Source of the DNA: Pseudaquidulcibacter sp964443435
GTDB lineage: Bacteria > Pseudomonadota > Alphaproteobacteria > Caulobacterales > Aquidulcibacteraceae
Reading direction: 5' to 3'
NCBI GenBank assembly: GCA_964443435.1
Contig: CAYUCW010000001.1
Coordinates: 62,001-126,000, forward strand
DNA: 64,000 bases
The notes under the pieces: generated by a model
What the model was told of the DNA's origin: nothing
The model's database searches: none
What the model saw: the letters and a program-made list of their open reading frames with translations, nothing else
Translations under genes and position numbers: made by a program
Part shown: one piece after another, positions 33,787 to 43,406 of the stretch
Numbering within the stretch: position 1 is the first letter of the stretch
Layout: each line of letters begins with the position of its first letter

Positions 33787-36219
33787 TTAAGCCGCTTCTT
33801 CTTGGTCGTATTGAGATACAACAGGAAGTAAAATATCAACTTTAGTCCCAATTCCAATTTTAGAAGTTATTTGCATATTGCCTCCATGCATTTCTGCGAA
33901 ACTTCTGCAAAGGGCTAAGCCAAGGCCTGTGCCTTGATTGGTTCGTGCGTGCTCATTTTCTACTTGTTCAAATGCCCGCCCAAGTCTTGAAATGTTTTCT
34001 TCGGCTATACCAATTCCATTATCAATTACTGATATTAAAATATTTTCACCTTGTCTTGTGGTTCTTAATAAAATCCGACCACCAATTTCAGTAAATTTGA
34101 TTGAATTACCAACAAGGTTTATCATTATTTGTTTAATAGCACGACTATCGCCAATTATTTCGTCTTCATCATCATAATCGGTTTCAATAAGTATTCTTTT
34201 TTGTTCTGCGCGCCCTCTTACAACTCGTAATGACTGGTCTATTGTTTCATTCAAGCTCATGCGTTGTGGGTAAATTTTAAACTTACCGGCTTCAATTTTT
34301 GCCATATCAAGAACATCATTTATCAAATCTAGTAAATGTTTCCCGCTCTCAAAAATATCTTGCGCATAACCAACATATTTAGGGTTTCCAAGTGGTCCAT
34401 AAATTTGATCTGATAGAATTTGCGAAAAGCCATTAATCGCATTTAAGGGGGTTCTTAATTCATGGCTCATATTTGCAAGGAAAGTATTTTTAGAGGCCGA
34501 AGCTTCTTCCGCGCGAATTTTTTCCATCTCATAACGTTTTGCAAGTTCCGCAGATTCACGTTCTTGCGTTTGTAATTGGCTTACAACTGAGCGCAATTGC
34601 TGCTCTGAGCGGTGCGCATCTTCTTCGGTTTCTTTTTGGATGGTAATATCAATACCAATTGAAACAAGCCCACCATCAGGCGTAGCACGCTCAGAATATC
34701 TAAGGAAGCTTCCATTTGACAATTCTAACTCGTGGAAATCAACGTCAAATTTATCTTGCTTCTGATTTATAATTACACTTTTGACTTTCTTACTTACTTC
34801 TAAATAAGAAACACCTTTTTCAATTTCATTTTTATCAAGATTAAAATACGAAAGGAAAGGATCATTCCATAAAATAAGTCTTTGTTCTTTATTCCATATT
34901 GCAAAAGGACCGCGAATAGACTCAATAGCAAGCTTTAATCTTTTTTCAGTCGCAATAACCCTTTTTTGATTTAAAATTTGCTCAGTAACATCAATTGCAA
35001 CGCCATTAACAATAAACTTATTTTTCGAAGATTCTGTATCTTGGACATTACCCCTAAAATGAAGATAAACAGACTTCTTTATCTTATTATTTGAACTTAT
35101 GGGAATAAATTGAAGCTGTATATCCATAGATTTTTTTTCGCGAACATTATTTAATTCTGCGCGAAGTCTTAGTTGATCATTAGGACTTAAGAATTTTTGT
35201 ATTTCATTGGTAAAGAGTTTTCCGCTAGTATTAATACCAATTAAATTAGCTATTTGTTTTGAAATGGTTACGGTATCTTCTTTAATATTCCATTCCCAAA
35301 CACCGCATTTAGCGCCTTCTAACGTAAGCTGTAGTTTTTTTTCCGCCAGTTTCATTTTATCACGTGCAAATGCTAATTTATTTGATTGAATTTTTGACAT
35401 AATATACATGCCAGAAAATCCAAGGATTGGCCCCATAAATAAAAGCATATAAAAAATTATATTTTTAAAACCAATTAATTGCATTTGTGATTTTGGCGCT
35501 GTTACAAAAACCCAAAGCCCTGAGCTTGAAATAGTACCAATATAGGAAATAAACACACCTTCAGCCGTTTTATAATTAGATGATTCAAGTTGCTTTGATT
35601 TAGGGATTTTTATCCCAAGCTCTTCTGTTATTGTTCTACTATTTGAATTACTTGATTTATCAATAATGAAACCAAAACCGTCTGTAATTACATATTCTTG
35701 ATTATTTTTAATCGCATCTTTAAAATCAAGTTCTGTTTTAATAAGTGCAGTAACAATATTCCCATTATTGGCTTTAATTGACATAGCCAAAGAATAAGAA
35801 TTATTGCCAACCGCAACGGCGCCAATCCAACCTTCCGGGGTTGCAAGCTGCATAGCGGCATATAAAGCACTTATGTCTTGTTTATTCTGAGTGCCAGCGT
35901 CAATTAATGCACCTTCGGCGCTAAAGACTGCCATAGTTTCAATACTTGGCGCGTTTAAAAGACTAGATGAAACTTCAATTGCGGGCTTATTATTATTTGC
36001 AATAATAAGATTTTTTGCGCTTATGATATTATTATCAAGTTTTTGCGAAAGAAATTGGGTTTTATCCCTTAAATCATCTAAGAATACCCTGTTTAAGTTC
36101 TTAAATTCTCCAAAAGCTTTAACGGCAATTGCGATAAAAAATAGCGTACACAAGACCATAGCAATGGTAAAATACCATCGTTCTTTGTTTCTGAAATTAG
36201 TAATATTAATTAACCCCAT
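33787..36219 (-). CDS. PAS sensor histidine kinase, PleC/DivJ-like
   Basis: 810 residues. Membrane segments at ~17-38 and ~255-277 flank a periplasmic sensor region. Two or three PAS-type domains (~285-540; for example KCGVWEWNIKEDTVTIS and GPFAIWNKEQRLILWND) and a coiled coil follow. The DHp helix FLANMSHELRTPLNAINGFS has His near residue 590, and the catalytic domain has N (INLVGNSIKFTEIGG), G1 (DNGIGI) and G2 (GTGLGLALC) boxes. The DHp sequence is the HELRTPLNAI-GF form typical of the PleC/DivJ kinases that act on DivK in cell-cycle control. There is no receiver domain. No partner regulator lies nearby, so PleC identity is likely but not proven. Confidence 0.85.
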   Translation of the reverse strand: MGLINITNFRNKERWYFTIAMVLCTLFFIAIAVKAFGEFKNLNRVFLDDLRDKTQFLSQKLDNNIISAKNLIIANNNKPAIEVSSSLLNAPSIETMAVFSAEGALIDAGTQNKQDISALYAAMQLATPEGWIGAVAVGNNSYSLAMSIKANNGNIVTALIKTELDFKDAIKNNQEYVITDGFGFIIDKSSNSNSRTITEELGIKIPKSKQLESSNYKTAEGVFISYIGTISSSGLWVFVTAPKSQMQLIGFKNIIFYMLLFMGPILGFSGMYIMSKIQSNKLAFARDKMKLAEKKLQLTLEGAKCGVWEWNIKEDTVTISKQIANLIGINTSGKLFTNEIQKFLSPNDQLRLRAELNNVREKKSMDIQLQFIPISSNNKIKKSVYLHFRGNVQDTESSKNKFIVNGVAIDVTEQILNQKRVIATEKRLKLAIESIRGPFAIWNKEQRLILWNDPFLSYFNLDKNEIEKGVSYLEVSKKVKSVIINQKQDKFDVDFHELELSNGSFLRYSERATPDGGLVSIGIDITIQKETEEDAHRSEQQLRSVVSQLQTQERESAELAKRYEMEKIRAEEASASKNTFLANMSHELRTPLNAINGFSQILSDQIYGPLGNPKYVGYAQDIFESGKHLLDLINDVLDMAKIEAGKFKIYPQRMSLNETIDQSLRVVRGRAEQKRILIETDYDDEDEIIGDSRAIKQIMINLVGNSIKFTEIGGRILLRTTRQGENILISVIDNGIGIAEENISRLGRAFEQVENEHARTNQGTGLGLALCRSFAEMHGGNMQITSKIGIGTKVDILLPVVSQYDQEEAA

Positions 36220-36326
36220 TTACGCCCTGACGTCTAAGAAGGAATCGTCAATTCATAAATAAAATCGTAATGTAATTCTATGCAATATGTCTAGTGGTGC
36301 TTAAAATTTAATTCTGTAATGAATTC

Positions 36327-38954
36327 CTATAGGCTAGCAATAATTGGTGTAATAATTTCATTTAATTGCTTAGATATTTTCTTATTGCTAAGTGATATTA
36401 AATTTTCTTTTGCAATCAAACGTCTATTCTCATCAATTTGAGTTAGTCGTTCAAAACACGTGGCAAGTCTTGCCGCCACTGAATTATTAATTGCATCAAT
36501 ATTTTCAATCGCATCAATTATAAATTTATATCCCTTACCATCTTTGGAATTAAAAAAGACAGGATTATTCAAAGCAAAACTTGAATAAATAGACCTTGCA
36601 CGGTTTGGATTAGTAATATCGAAATCCTTATGCTTACTTAGAGCTTCAAGTTGTTTTACAATGTTTTCATTAATTGAATTTGCTTGAACAGCGAACCATT
36701 TATCCATAACAAGTGGATTATTTGAATATTCGGCTTCAAAATCTACAATAGCTTTTTGGAAATAAAACGCGCCAAATCGATTAAGCGCTGTGAAGGCCGC
36801 CATTTTATCACTTAAATTATTTGCCTTTTTAAAGCACTCGTAAATAAGCTTATTATTGTCTTCATCATCGCCATAAGAATAAATAAATAAAACCATATTC
36901 AAGAAAGAACGTTTGCCCGCGCTCACCGCATCGGTTTTAAATTCACTATTAAAATCATAATTATTAATTACACCTTCTAATAGCATTGTATTCGCGCGAT
37001 AAATTTCAGTAAGTATTAAAGTTCTTGCTGCCAAAAGCTTTTCAGGAATTGTATTTTTAATTTCTTGAATCAAGTCATTAAGTGTCGGAATTCCTAGCAA
37101 TAATGAAGCAAATGCATAATCATTTGGTGCATTTTTAATTGTATTTGCGAATATTGTTTTTAGGGTTTCTAATATCGCTCTTCCTTCTTCGCATTTAATA
37201 TTTTCATAAAGCAAATGAAGGCATTTTTTTGAAATTTGTTGCAAAGACTCCCATTTTACAAATGCATTATCGTCAAAACTTGCAAGAATAGATAAATCTT
37301 CAATAGTTTGGTTATATTTTAATTTAACCGGTGCGCTAAAATCTCTTAAGAATGAAGCAATTGGTTTTTCATTTATCCCGTTTAAAATTATTTCTGAGGT
37401 CATAGACGCCAATATATAATTTAACTCGGTGTAAGTTGCGCCATTATATTCAAATGGAATTTTTGCGCCAACTTCAGAGAATAAAGCAAGCTTTATTGGA
37501 ATTGGCACCCAATTTTTTTTGGTTTGTCCAATTGTGTCAGGCGTAGTTTGGCTAAAGCTTAATTTTAAACTATTACCTGAGTATTCAGAATTGATTTCCA
37601 AAACTGGAGTTCCGGCTTGCGAATACCATTTTTCTATACCATCTAAATTATTGTCTTTATCTTGTGTTCTTAAAGCAATAAGCCAATCTTCAATTGTTGC
37701 CGCGCTTCCGTCGTTGCTTTTGAAATATTCTTTTGCCCCCTCGAAATAGGCATTTTCACCAAGAATATTTCTTGCAATTCTTATGACTTCTGCACCTTTT
37801 TCATAAATTGTAGAAGTATAGAAATTATCAATTGCGGCATAAGAGCTAGGTCTTACAGGGTGAGCATTCGGGCCACTATCTTCGGCAAATTGACGCGCCC
37901 TTAAAGCAATAACATCTTGGATTCTTTGGACGCTTCTTGAACGCATATCGGCGGAGAATTCTTGATCCCTAAATACCGTTAGGCCTTCTTTAAGTGACAA
38001 TTGGAACCAATCGCGGCAAGTAACCCTATTTCCTGACCAATTATGGAAATATTCATGGGCAACTACGCCTTCAATGCGACCATAATCAAAATCCGTGGCG
38101 CTTTGGCTATCCGCCAATAAAAGCGATGAATTGAAGATATTGAGACCTTTATTTTCCATTGCCCCAAAATTAAAATCTCTAACCGCAACAATATTGAAAA
38201 TATCTAAATCATATGCAAGGCCATATTTTTCTTCATCCCATTTCATGGCACGTTTTAAGCTATCCATTGCGTAAAGTGCTTTTTGGGCTTCGCCTTCGTC
38301 AACATAAATATTTAATTCAACTTTGCGGTTTTCCATAGTTGTAAAGCTATCAGAAAGGACATCAAGCTTACCGGCAACCATTGCAAATAAATAAGAAGGT
38401 TTGCGCCAAGGGTCTTCCCAAACTGAAAAATGTTTTTCACCTAAATCACCAGTTTCAATACAGTTTCCATTTGCTAATAGTGTTGGATATTGTGCTTTGT
38501 TGGCAATTATTTTTACTTTATAAATGGACATCACATCTGGACGATCTGGCCAAAAAGTAATTCTTCTAAAACCCTCAGCTTCGCATTGTGTGCAAAAGCG
38601 ACCACCAGACATATAAAGTCCTGCCAAAGCTTTGTTGTCTTGTGGATTTATAATTACATTTGTTTCTAGTTTAAATTCGCCAAGCTTTGGTGTGATTTTT
38701 AGTAAGCCATTTTCATAAGCATATTGGCTTGCATCTAAAGGCGCATTATCTAAAATTATATTTTGTAATTCAAGAAACTCACCATTTAATACTAATTCAG
38801 TATCAAGATTAAAGCCATTCTTAAGCTTATAATTTGCAATTGCTTTGACTTTTGTGGCATCTGGAATAAGATTAAATTCAAGTTCTATGTTCGAAATTTC
38901 AAATGGAAATGGTTTATAGTCATGTAAATGGATTTTTTCTTGGCTATTTTTCAT
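36327..38954 (-). CDS. pepN: Aminopeptidase N (M1 family)
   Basis: 875 residues, the usual length of the E. coli-type enzyme. The substrate-anchoring motif GAMENKGLNIF and the zinc site HEYFHNWSGNRVTCRDWFQL with downstream Glu (KEGLTVFRDQEF) are intact. A helical C-terminal domain follows. It removes N-terminal residues from peptides in the cytoplasm. The gene is single and diverges from the HerA-like ATPase gene. Confidence 0.96.
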   Translation of the reverse strand: MKNSQEKIHLHDYKPFPFEISNIELEFNLIPDATKVKAIANYKLKNGFNLDTELVLNGEFLELQNIILDNAPLDASQYAYENGLLKITPKLGEFKLETNVIINPQDNKALAGLYMSGGRFCTQCEAEGFRRITFWPDRPDVMSIYKVKIIANKAQYPTLLANGNCIETGDLGEKHFSVWEDPWRKPSYLFAMVAGKLDVLSDSFTTMENRKVELNIYVDEGEAQKALYAMDSLKRAMKWDEEKYGLAYDLDIFNIVAVRDFNFGAMENKGLNIFNSSLLLADSQSATDFDYGRIEGVVAHEYFHNWSGNRVTCRDWFQLSLKEGLTVFRDQEFSADMRSRSVQRIQDVIALRARQFAEDSGPNAHPVRPSSYAAIDNFYTSTIYEKGAEVIRIARNILGENAYFEGAKEYFKSNDGSAATIEDWLIALRTQDKDNNLDGIEKWYSQAGTPVLEINSEYSGNSLKLSFSQTTPDTIGQTKKNWVPIPIKLALFSEVGAKIPFEYNGATYTELNYILASMTSEIILNGINEKPIASFLRDFSAPVKLKYNQTIEDLSILASFDDNAFVKWESLQQISKKCLHLLYENIKCEEGRAILETLKTIFANTIKNAPNDYAFASLLLGIPTLNDLIQEIKNTIPEKLLAARTLILTEIYRANTMLLEGVINNYDFNSEFKTDAVSAGKRSFLNMVLFIYSYGDDEDNNKLIYECFKKANNLSDKMAAFTALNRFGAFYFQKAIVDFEAEYSNNPLVMDKWFAVQANSINENIVKQLEALSKHKDFDITNPNRARSIYSSFALNNPVFFNSKDGKGYKFIIDAIENIDAINNSVAARLATCFERLTQIDENRRLIAKENLISLSNKKISKQLNEIITPIIASL

Positions 38955-39099
38955 AAAACTTTACTTTCGGTTGAACTTAATCTTTTTAAAAAAACACTTA
39001 TTTATCTTAGAAGACTGAAAAAATACATATATTACTTTGTATAAAAAACAAACTTTTAACTATATTAAGCGAATATACAAAATTATAAATGGATTTTGT

Positions 39100-41181
39100 A
39101 TGTCTGATTCAAGAAATGATTCTTGGCGTTTAAACGCTAATAGTTCCGCTAATGGCCCTAGGCAAGAGCCGCCTATGTTTAGGCAGCAAGCTCCAGAAGT
39201 GTCGGCAAGTGACCCTAAAGCTAGAAAAGAAGGTTTTGTCGAAAAAACTATTAGGCAAACTGAGAATCAAATTCTTTCGCAAAATCAGTCGTTTGCCAAA
39301 AGTGAAGCAGGGGAATCTAATACTCAAGATCGTCGTGCTGACAAAGCCTCACGTCACATTGGAAATGTCACCTCATGTTCTGGTTCAAGTGTAATCATTG
39401 CAACCGAAGCAAATAATATTACATCGCAAGATTCTGATTCTTGGGCAGTTGGTCAGGTAATTACTATTCGCTCTGCTCAGGCTAGAGTTGTCGCAATGGT
39501 AAGGGAAATGCGTACCGATAAATCGATTTGGGATGATAATGGTGTAAACTCGGTAAGTGTTTATGCGGATTTATTGGGAGAAGTTAATACTAATGAACTA
39601 GGCCGTCCAATATTTAAACGAGGTGTTTCGAAATATCCGAATGTTGGTGCACTTGCGCATAAAATCCGAATGGATGATTTAAAAAGTATTTTTGATTTAG
39701 GAACAAAAAAAGGTATTAATGTTGGCACTTTAAGCCAAAATCCAAGTATTTCTGCTAGCGTTGCTGTTGATGATATTCTTAAAAGACACGTTGCAATCGT
39801 TGGGACAACTGGCGTTGGTAAAACATGCTCCGTAAGTCTATTGATTGATCGCGCAATTGAAGCCGATGAAAATCTAAGGGTTATTCTTTTAGACCCTCAT
39901 AATGAATTTTATAAATTATTCCCTGATAAAGCACATGTATTAGACCAAAATAATCTAGAATTGCCATTCTGGCTTTTGAATTATGATGAATTAGAAGATG
40001 TTATCTTCAGAGGCAGGCCGATTCATGATGAAAGTGATATTCTTCGCGAGTTTATTGCAATTGCCAAAATAATGAGAAATTGTGATGGCGATGTAATATC
40101 TTTCGGAAGTGCGATAAATGTTGATACGCCCGTACCTTATAGAATCGGCGATGTAATTAAACTTATTGATGAGCAATTAGGTAATCTTGAACCTAAATTT
40201 AGTAGGACATTACTTAGAAGTCTTAAAGTAAGAATAGAGCTTATTTTGCATAATCCACGCTTTGGTTTTATGTTTGGTAAAGTAGGTCGAGATGATAATT
40301 TTGCAAGTATTATAAGTAAAATATTCAGATTACCTTCTAATGGCAAGCCTTTATCTATTATAAATTTTGCAGGCCTTCCAAATGAAATTGTAAATAGTGT
40401 AGCTTCTGTAATTGCTAGGTTATCATTTGAAGTTGCGCGCGCCAGTGAGGGCAATTTAAAAATATTATTAGTATGTGAAGAAGCCCATAGATATGTTCCA
40501 AGTGACAAGGAACTTGGCTTTTTGCCAACACGTCGCGCGATTGCTAGAATCGCCAAAGAAGGTAGGAAATATGGTTGTGCAATTGCAGTTGTAACCCAAA
40601 GACCAGGGGAACTTGATCCAACTATATTGTCACAATGTTCTACAATTTTTGCTATGCGTTTAACCAATGATAAGGACCAAGATATTATACGTTCCGCGCT
40701 TTCTGATGCATCTGTGGGCGTAATTAAATTCTTACCATCATTAGATAATAGGGAAGCAATTGCATTTGGTGAAGGTGTTGCGGTCCCAATGCGTTTAAGA
40801 TTCGCAGATTATAAATATTCAAACTTAGCAAGTTCTGATGAAAAGGAATCAGATTTTAATTCTGAAAGATTAAATGCAAATGCATTGGTAAAACTTGTCC
40901 GCGGTGAAGAAGTACATAATCTAATAAATCAAGCAAATGCACAACAAGCGGCTTCATTAAACTTAAGCCAAAATTCTCAAACAAGTCTAATTCCTGATAA
41001 TATTCGAAAGACTTTTGGTATGGATAATCCTGTATCTAAAGAAGCTATGCAATTACAAAAACGCTCTAGCATATTAAAAGAAGGTTCGGATTTAGAAAAA
41101 TCTGTACTGAATAATCCGATTCCACCAAGGGAAAGCGGTCCACGAATTTCACCAGATGAATTGCGTAAAAAACTTTGGTAA
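39100..41181 (+). CDS. HerA-like hexameric ATPase / DNA translocase
   Basis: 693 residues from the ATG at 39100; the ribosome binding site is weak. Residues 1-90 are polar, low-complexity, Gln/Ser-rich. A small beta-barrel (HAS-like) domain follows at ~95-185. The HerA helicase core has Walker A GTTGVGKTCSV, Walker B ILLVCEEAH near 455, and an arginine-finger region with VVTQRPGELDPTILSQC. The C-terminal ~100 residues are again polar. HerA proteins translocate DNA, usually with a nuclease such as NurA. No nuclease, SIR2 or other effector gene is adjacent, so a role in DNA repair is more likely than a defence system. Confidence 0.85.
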   Translation: MSDSRNDSWRLNANSSANGPRQEPPMFRQQAPEVSASDPKARKEGFVEKTIRQTENQILSQNQSFAKSEAGESNTQDRRADKASRHIGNVTSCSGSSVIIATEANNITSQDSDSWAVGQVITIRSAQARVVAMVREMRTDKSIWDDNGVNSVSVYADLLGEVNTNELGRPIFKRGVSKYPNVGALAHKIRMDDLKSIFDLGTKKGINVGTLSQNPSISASVAVDDILKRHVAIVGTTGVGKTCSVSLLIDRAIEADENLRVILLDPHNEFYKLFPDKAHVLDQNNLELPFWLLNYDELEDVIFRGRPIHDESDILREFIAIAKIMRNCDGDVISFGSAINVDTPVPYRIGDVIKLIDEQLGNLEPKFSRTLLRSLKVRIELILHNPRFGFMFGKVGRDDNFASIISKIFRLPSNGKPLSIINFAGLPNEIVNSVASVIARLSFEVARASEGNLKILLVCEEAHRYVPSDKELGFLPTRRAIARIAKEGRKYGCAIAVVTQRPGELDPTILSQCSTIFAMRLTNDKDQDIIRSALSDASVGVIKFLPSLDNREAIAFGEGVAVPMRLRFADYKYSNLASSDEKESDFNSERLNANALVKLVRGEEVHNLINQANAQQAASLNLSQNSQTSLIPDNIRKTFGMDNPVSKEAMQLQKRSSILKEGSDLEKSVLNNPIPPRESGPRISPDELRKKLW

Positions 41182-41268
41182 TTTTTATGTAAATATATGT
41201 TTTTTTTCAAAAAAGTAACTTTTTGTTCACCGAAACAAATCACTCTTAATAAAAAATAGGAATGAAAA

Positions 41269-41760
41269 GTGCTAATTGAAAATTATAATAATATAAACTC
41301 TTTAGGTTCAATAAATAACGCAAATTATTTGCAACAATTGGCACAGCAAAAATGCTGGCGCATGTTGGCAGAAGCCAATCTTTCTCTTGAAATAAATTTA
41401 TTTGATGTTGTAGAAATATGGGGTGAAGGGGCAGGTGCGCATACCGCATTATTGGCCCGTCAATATCCAGCTGTCGGATTCGAAGCTGCTATATTTAGCG
41501 ACTGTAATGAAGTAAGCCGTTTATTATGGATTACTGATGATGTTGATTTAGATCTTATTAAAGAGCGTGTTGAATATGCCTCTGCAATAATTATTTCGCA
41601 TACTGCCGCTAAAGTAAATGAATTATTCTCGGTTTTTGATGGATTCGCAAGAATTGCCGCCAAACGTAATTTTGACGAAAATTCATGCTTAAGCATTTAT
41701 GGTAAAGGCTTAATGCGTGATATATTTAAGCCAAGAATAAGAGGATATAGGGCTGCTTAA
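41269..41760 (+). CDS. Uncharacterised 163-aa protein
   Basis: 163 residues starting at GTG, supported by TAGGAATG seven to ten bases upstream. No signal peptide or membrane segment is seen. The centre DVVEIWGEGAGAHTALLARQYPAVGFEAAIF has the look of a nucleotide- or SAM-binding beta-Gly-loop, but the spacing is not that of a standard methyltransferase and the protein is too short for one. I do not recognise the family. It sits 87 bp after the HerA-like gene and 5 bp before the MprF-like gene, so it is probably co-transcribed with the latter. Confidence 0.6.
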   Translation: MLIENYNNINSLGSINNANYLQQLAQQKCWRMLAEANLSLEINLFDVVEIWGEGAGAHTALLARQYPAVGFEAAIFSDCNEVSRLLWITDDVDLDLIKERVEYASAIIISHTAAKVNELFSVFDGFARIAAKRNFDENSCLSIYGKGLMRDIFKPRIRGYRAA

Positions 41761-41765
41761 ATTTT

Positions 41766-43406
41766 ATGAATATTGTTTGGTTGGAAAAATTTGCGAAGAA
41801 ATATATTTTGCAAATCTGGCAAATAATTTCGTGGCTTAGAAATATTTTTAGTGAAATCACCAATCATCCAAGGGTTTTAACTTTTGGAAGCTTGGTGATT
41901 TTTTTTATTGCTCTATTTATAATGAGCAAAGAACTTAATAAATTCGCAATTGACGATTTACTAAATTCTTTTTCTGGATTGAAGCTCTCGGAATCGTTCT
42001 TTGCGGCAATTGCCGCATTCATTTCATTCATCGCCTTAAGTTATAATGATAGATATTGTCTAAGGATGATAGATAAATCATTACCTAGATATAGGACAAT
42101 GCGTGCAAGCATTACTTCTTATGCGCTTGCTAAAACGCTTGGTTATTCATGGGCAATTGCATCAACTGCGCGTGCAAAACTCTATAGCAAATGGGGGCTT
42201 AGTAAGGGCGAAGTGGGGGCGCTTTCGTTTGCAACCGGCGTATCGGTGCAAATCGCGTCACTTTTAGTTGCTTCAATTGGTTTATTAATTGGTGCATTTG
42301 AAATCGCAAGCCATAATAATATTTCGGTATTTTTTTGGATTTTATTATCATTAATTATTGCTTTAATTCCAATTGGTTATTTCATTTATTTGAAGTCAGA
42401 TATTAAAGGATTTAATTGGGGCGACACTTATCTTAAAAAGCTTGATTTGCGTTCATCGCTTGAACATATAGGAATTACGGCACTTGATAAAATTGGCGCG
42501 GCAATGTGTCTTTATATGTTATTGCCAAACCATGGTTCTTGGGGCTTTCCTGCCTTTGTAGCTATATTTATTCTTGCAGGCATTCTTGGGGCAATTTCAG
42601 GTGCGCCGGGTGGCTTTGGTGTATTTGAGGCGGCAATTTTAGCTATGGCACCCAATAATTCCAATATTCCAGATGCGGCGGTCGCGCTTGTAGTTTATAG
42701 GCTTATTTATAATATTATCCCTTTGCTTATTGGGACAATTATTATTGGGCTTGATCATGCCGCGCCAGTTACACGGCCCGCTGCCAATGTAGTAAAGCGA
42801 ATAGGAAGTAAGGCTTATGATTTTATTCCGCAATTTATTGCGGTTTTAAATTTCGTTGCAGGATTTGTAATTATTGCGGCAACCGCTACGCCGGCATTTA
42901 CAGGAAGATTCATAAAGTTAGAAGCGGTTTTCCCTAATGAAATAATGGAAATTTCACATTTTTTATGTGCAATCTTTGGAATGTTAGTTTTGCTTAATTG
43001 TCAAAATATTTTTAAAGAAACCAAGCTTGGTTTAAAGTTTTCAATTTTTCTTTTAAGTATTAGTGCAAGTCTATTACTATTAAAAGGTATAGCTTGGGAA
43101 GTTGCAACAATTGTTGGAATTATATTAGTTCTTACAATCGCTTCAAGAGATGAATATGAGGATATTAAGCTTACAAAACTTAGTTCCAGATGGCTTGCGG
43201 CAATAATCGGCACAATGGCATTTATTATCTTTATATCTTACTTTGTATATAAATTACCGATTTCATATAGTATTTTAATGCAAACAGGCGCAGATGCAGA
43301 TCTTTCAAGGTCACTTCGTGCTTTAATTGGCGCAAGTCTATGTTTATTGATTTGTATTTTTCTTACTTGGCTATTTGAAAAAAATAAAACCAAATCCGAA
43401 ATATAA
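41766..43406 (+). CDS. MprF/UPF0104-type integral membrane flippase without synthetase domain
   Basis: 546 residues with about 13-14 membrane segments. The conserved MprF N-terminal landmarks are SYNDRYCLRMID near 100, SYALAKTLGYSWAIASTARAKLYS near 120-145 and ISGAPGGFGVFEAAILA near 280. Full MprF proteins are ~850 residues and carry a soluble aminoacyl-phosphatidylglycerol synthetase domain after the membrane part; here the chain stops after the membrane part, at a regular stop codon. It may flip lipids made elsewhere or act on another lipid. The stop is followed at the next base by the stop of the convergent dihydroorotase gene. Confidence 0.8.
   Translation: MNIVWLEKFAKKYILQIWQIISWLRNIFSEITNHPRVLTFGSLVIFFIALFIMSKELNKFAIDDLLNSFSGLKLSESFFAAIAAFISFIALSYNDRYCLRMIDKSLPRYRTMRASITSYALAKTLGYSWAIASTARAKLYSKWGLSKGEVGALSFATGVSVQIASLLVASIGLLIGAFEIASHNNISVFFWILLSLIIALIPIGYFIYLKSDIKGFNWGDTYLKKLDLRSSLEHIGITALDKIGAAMCLYMLLPNHGSWGFPAFVAIFILAGILGAISGAPGGFGVFEAAILAMAPNNSNIPDAAVALVVYRLIYNIIPLLIGTIIIGLDHAAPVTRPAANVVKRIGSKAYDFIPQFIAVLNFVAGFVIIAATATPAFTGRFIKLEAVFPNEIMEISHFLCAIFGMLVLLNCQNIFKETKLGLKFSIFLLSISASLLLLKGIAWEVATIVGIILVLTIASRDEYEDIKLTKLSSRWLAAIIGTMAFIIFISYFVYKLPISYSILMQTGADADLSRSLRALIGASLCLLICIFLTWLFEKNKTKSEI

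Noticed and set aside
39100..41760. HerA-based antiphage defence system
   Set aside because: No nuclease, SIR2 or DUF4297 partner and no phage, integrase or other defence genes nearby; the context is chromosomal housekeeping.
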